DNA from: Bacteroidota bacterium
Lineage (GTDB): Bacteria; Bacteroidota; Bacteroidia; Bacteroidales; F082
Reading direction: 5' to 3'
Assembly (NCBI GenBank): GCA_020444415.1
Contig: JAHLLA010000003.1
Location: 180,356-244,355 of the forward strand
DNA length: 64,000 bases
Shown here: piece after piece, positions 62,505-64,000 of the stretch
Layout: every line of letters starts with the position of its first letter
How positions within the stretch are numbered: position 1 is the stretch's first letter
Translations under genes and position numbers: made by a program
The notes under the pieces: generated by a model
What the model saw: the letters and a program-made list of their open reading frames with translations, nothing else
Told to the model about the DNA's origin: nothing
Databases searched by the model: none

Positions 62505-63359
62505 ATGAAATCATTATATAAGTCCGAAAAAGGGAAGAAAGAAATACTTCAACTCTATGATAAAAAGTTAGCAAGCCTTGACATTAATTACGAATATAAA
62601 ATGATAAATACCAGATTTGGTATTACCAACATAATAGTAACCGGAGCTCTTGAAAACCCTCCAATTATGCTGGTTCATGGTTCCAATGGCTGTGCTCCAA
62701 TTTCACTTGAAACATATCCCAATCTGCATAAATTTTATAGAGTCTATGCCGTTGACGTGCTGGCTCAACCCAATAAAAGTGCTGAGACTAGATTGAGTAT
62801 GAAAGATGATTCGTATGGGAAATGGATGAATGAGGTAATTGATAACCTCAACCTTGATTCGGTTACCATGGCTGGGTTTTCATTTGGTGGTTTGGTGATA
62901 TTAAAAACACTGGAATATGATGAAAGCAAAATAAAGGAAGTGTACTTGTCCGCACCAGCTTACATCGTTAATGGGAATCCATTAAAAGCATTGTTCAAAG
63001 TCTTTATTCCAATGAGGAGATTTATGAAATCGGAAAAAACGCGGTATGTAGAGAAATTCTTATCCAACCTTTTCACCGAACGGGATGAGTTTGCTTTAGC
63101 GTTTCTTCAGAAAGTAATTGCGGAATTTAAAATGGATTTTACACCTGTACCTGTTATCGATTCCAAGAAGGCGAAAAATATCACAACTCCGATTACCATT
63201 TTCGCAGCCGAAGAAGACATTATGTTCCCAGGGAAAAAGATGATTAAACGTGCGTCAAGAATATTCCCCTCATTGAAGGAACGTAAATTGCTTGAAAATT
63301 CTAAGCATGTTCAAAATAAAAAACAGAATAAAATTATTGAAGAGGTGATCATAAAATAA
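62505..63359 (+). CDS. Alpha/beta hydrolase
   Basis: 284 residues. MLVHGSNGCAP at about 53-63 is the oxyanion-hole region; the nucleophile elbow AGFSFGG places Ser126; FAAEEDIMFPG (about 240) gives a likely Asp; and SKHVQNKKQ near the end gives a candidate His (about 270). No signal peptide. Substrate unknown. It sits 7 bp before a second, truncated hydrolase gene. Confidence 0.8.
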   Translation: MKSLYKSEKGKKEILQLYDKKLASLDINYEYKMINTRFGITNIIVTGALENPPIMLVHGSNGCAPISLETYPNLHKFYRVYAVDVLAQPNKSAETRLSMKDDSYGKWMNEVIDNLNLDSVTMAGFSFGGLVILKTLEYDESKIKEVYLSAPAYIVNGNPLKALFKVFIPMRRFMKSEKTRYVEKFLSNLFTERDEFALAFLQKVIAEFKMDFTPVPVIDSKKAKNITTPITIFAAEEDIMFPGKKMIKRASRIFPSLKERKLLENSKHVQNKKQNKIIEEVIIK

Positions 63360-63365
63360 AAAATA

Positions 63366-63740
63366 ATGACCAACACAACGCACATAAGTCTTCATTCAAT
63401 CGAATTTCCAGCGCCCACGATGATTTCAGTCAATGGTGTCGTACTCGAAGTATTTGAAGCAGGTAAACAAAATAAAGGTAACCCAATTGTACTATGCCAC
63501 GGCTTTCCAGAGAGCGCTTTTTCTTGGCGTTTTCAGATTCTAGAACTTGTCAAAGCTGGTTACCATGTCATTGTTCCGAATCAGCGTGGTTATGGTAACT
63601 CATCTTGTCAAACCGAAGTAACAGAGTATGATATTGAACATTTAGCAGGTGACTTGGTAGCGCTACTCGATTACTATGGATATAAAGATGCTACTTTCAT
63701 TGGTCATGATTGGATGCAAATGTTGTTTGGAATTTTTTAA
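63366..63740 (+). pseudogene. N-terminal fragment of an epoxide hydrolase-like alpha/beta hydrolase
   Basis: 124 residues that begin normally (CHGFPESAFSWRFQ, VPNQRGYGNSS) but stop right at the nucleophile elbow: IGHDW is followed by MQMLFGIF and a stop, where GGAVAW or similar is expected. The catalytic Asp would be in this GHDW motif; the cap, the second acid and the His are lost. Downstream DNA encodes the tail of an unrelated family (YdeI). A deletion or recombination junction near 63710 is the simplest explanation. Confidence 0.75.
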
Positions 63741-63775
63741 TTATTTGAGCAAGTCAAATTAAAAAACTATTATTG

Positions 63776-63883
63776 CATTGGGTGGTTTCTGCTAGAAGAG
63801 CCGAAACCAGACAAAAACTGATTAATGAAATTGCCAAATCAGCAAGTCAAAGACAGATACCGAAGCAATATAGATCAAGATAA
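63776..63883 (+). pseudogene. C-terminal fragment of a YdeI/OmpD-associated family protein
   Basis: Thirty-five codons after a shift of frame from the truncated hydrolase: WVVSARRAETRQKLINEIAK followed by SASQRQIPKQYRSR and a stop. The pattern (V/I)xSARRxETRxKRI is the known C-terminal end of YdeI/OmpD-associated proteins. No start codon of normal type in frame; the front of that gene is gone. Confidence 0.6.
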
Positions 63884-63884
63884 A

Positions 63885-63953
63885 AAACGTGCTACAACAA
63901 CACCTATGCGCAATACCCTGCGGGATACTGCCCATCGCTATAAACGTTAACAT
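63885..63953 (+). other. attC-like imperfect palindrome 2
   Basis: 69 bp with 5' core CTACAAC (63892-63898), an inner hairpin GCAATACCC-TGC-GGGATACTGC (63910-63931) with one extra base, and a 3' core ACGTTAACA (63944-63952). It follows the YdeI tail by 1 bp. Its CTACAAC is the exact complement of GTTGTAG at the 3' core of palindrome 1 (59324-59330). A new frame starting MIKQMKLLMN (63970) may be the next gene, cut by the window end. Confidence 0.4.
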
Positions 63954-64000
63954 CAATGTAAATAAGATCATGATTAAACAAATGAAGTTACTTATGAATA

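Noticed and set aside
1..64000. CRISPR array or complete integrase/transposase gene
   Set aside because: No regularly spaced repeats with spacers and no recombinase or transposase coding sequence was found anywhere in the window.

Overview
The window is a Bacteroidota chromosome segment of low to moderate GC. The phylum call rests on several things seen together: a type IX secretion (T9SS)/gliding locus (PorP/SprF, GldJ, two PorU-like sortases, PorV), a T9SS-type C-terminal sorting domain on a secreted esterase, a TamL-type lipoprotein assembly factor, 2-oxoacid:ferredoxin oxidoreductase, and repeated TAnnTTTG -7 promoter elements typical of the phylum's primary sigma factor. Class or genus cannot be fixed from the sequence alone.

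Layout. 0-15.4 kb holds core metabolism and housekeeping: nadB (cut by the window edge), a 2[4Fe-4S] ferredoxin divergent from korAB, tilS, a DsbD with a doubled N-terminal domain, priA with an MBL hydrolase, a FtsB/DivIC-like division protein, a large TPR lipid- or envelope-targeted protein and an S9-type peptidase. 15.4-25.8 kb has a CPA2 antiporter and then a signalling block on the minus strand: a histidine kinase whose extracytoplasmic part looks like a CRTAC1-type (FG-GAP plus ASPIC/UnbV) protein, its LuxR-type response regulator, and two lipoproteins. The regulator gene and both lipoprotein genes each have an AATGAC-N8-GTCATT-type inverted repeat upstream. A C1B cysteine peptidase follows. 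26-34 kb carries secreted proteins (an atypical thioredoxin-fold protein, a T9SS-exported esterase, an exported nickel superoxide dismutase, a C1q/TNF-like protein), then exbB-exbD-tonB, folC and a TylF-like methyltransferase on the minus strand. 34-50 kb is nhaD, then the envelope/T9SS region: porP-gldJ, murF-anmK, two tandem PorU paralogues of almost identical length, porV, ispF. 50-55 kb has a RecD/Pif1-like helicase and tamL.

From about 55 kb the character changes. Two 83-bp repeats with inverted ends flank a small exported protein built from three 32-residue repeats. At 56.13-56.17 kb lies the 3' part of a tRNA-Val gene on the minus strand, still followed by a terminator: the classic scar left by an element integrated in a tRNA 3' end. 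Everything to its right looks accessory: a TPR gene between two 39-bp direct repeats, a 53-residue tail resembling the C-terminus of Eco57I-type DNA methyltransferases, an IS21-like end, and then small laterally mobile genes (DUF4386, a TolB-like/TPR/AraC regulator, MDR oxidoreductase, alpha/beta hydrolases, a truncated hydrolase fused to a YdeI tail). Two imperfect palindromes resembling integron attC sites occur among these, and the 5' edge after the first is complementary to the 5' core of the second. No integrase is visible in the window; the intact tRNA and any integrase would lie beyond 64 kb.

Several starts were moved from the longest open frame because a TAnnTTTG promoter or terminator lies inside the longer frame, or because a signal peptide begins at an internal Met: tilS, the 12.1 kb TPR gene, the S9 peptidase, nhaD, both porU genes, the C1B peptidase, the esterase and one lipoprotein.
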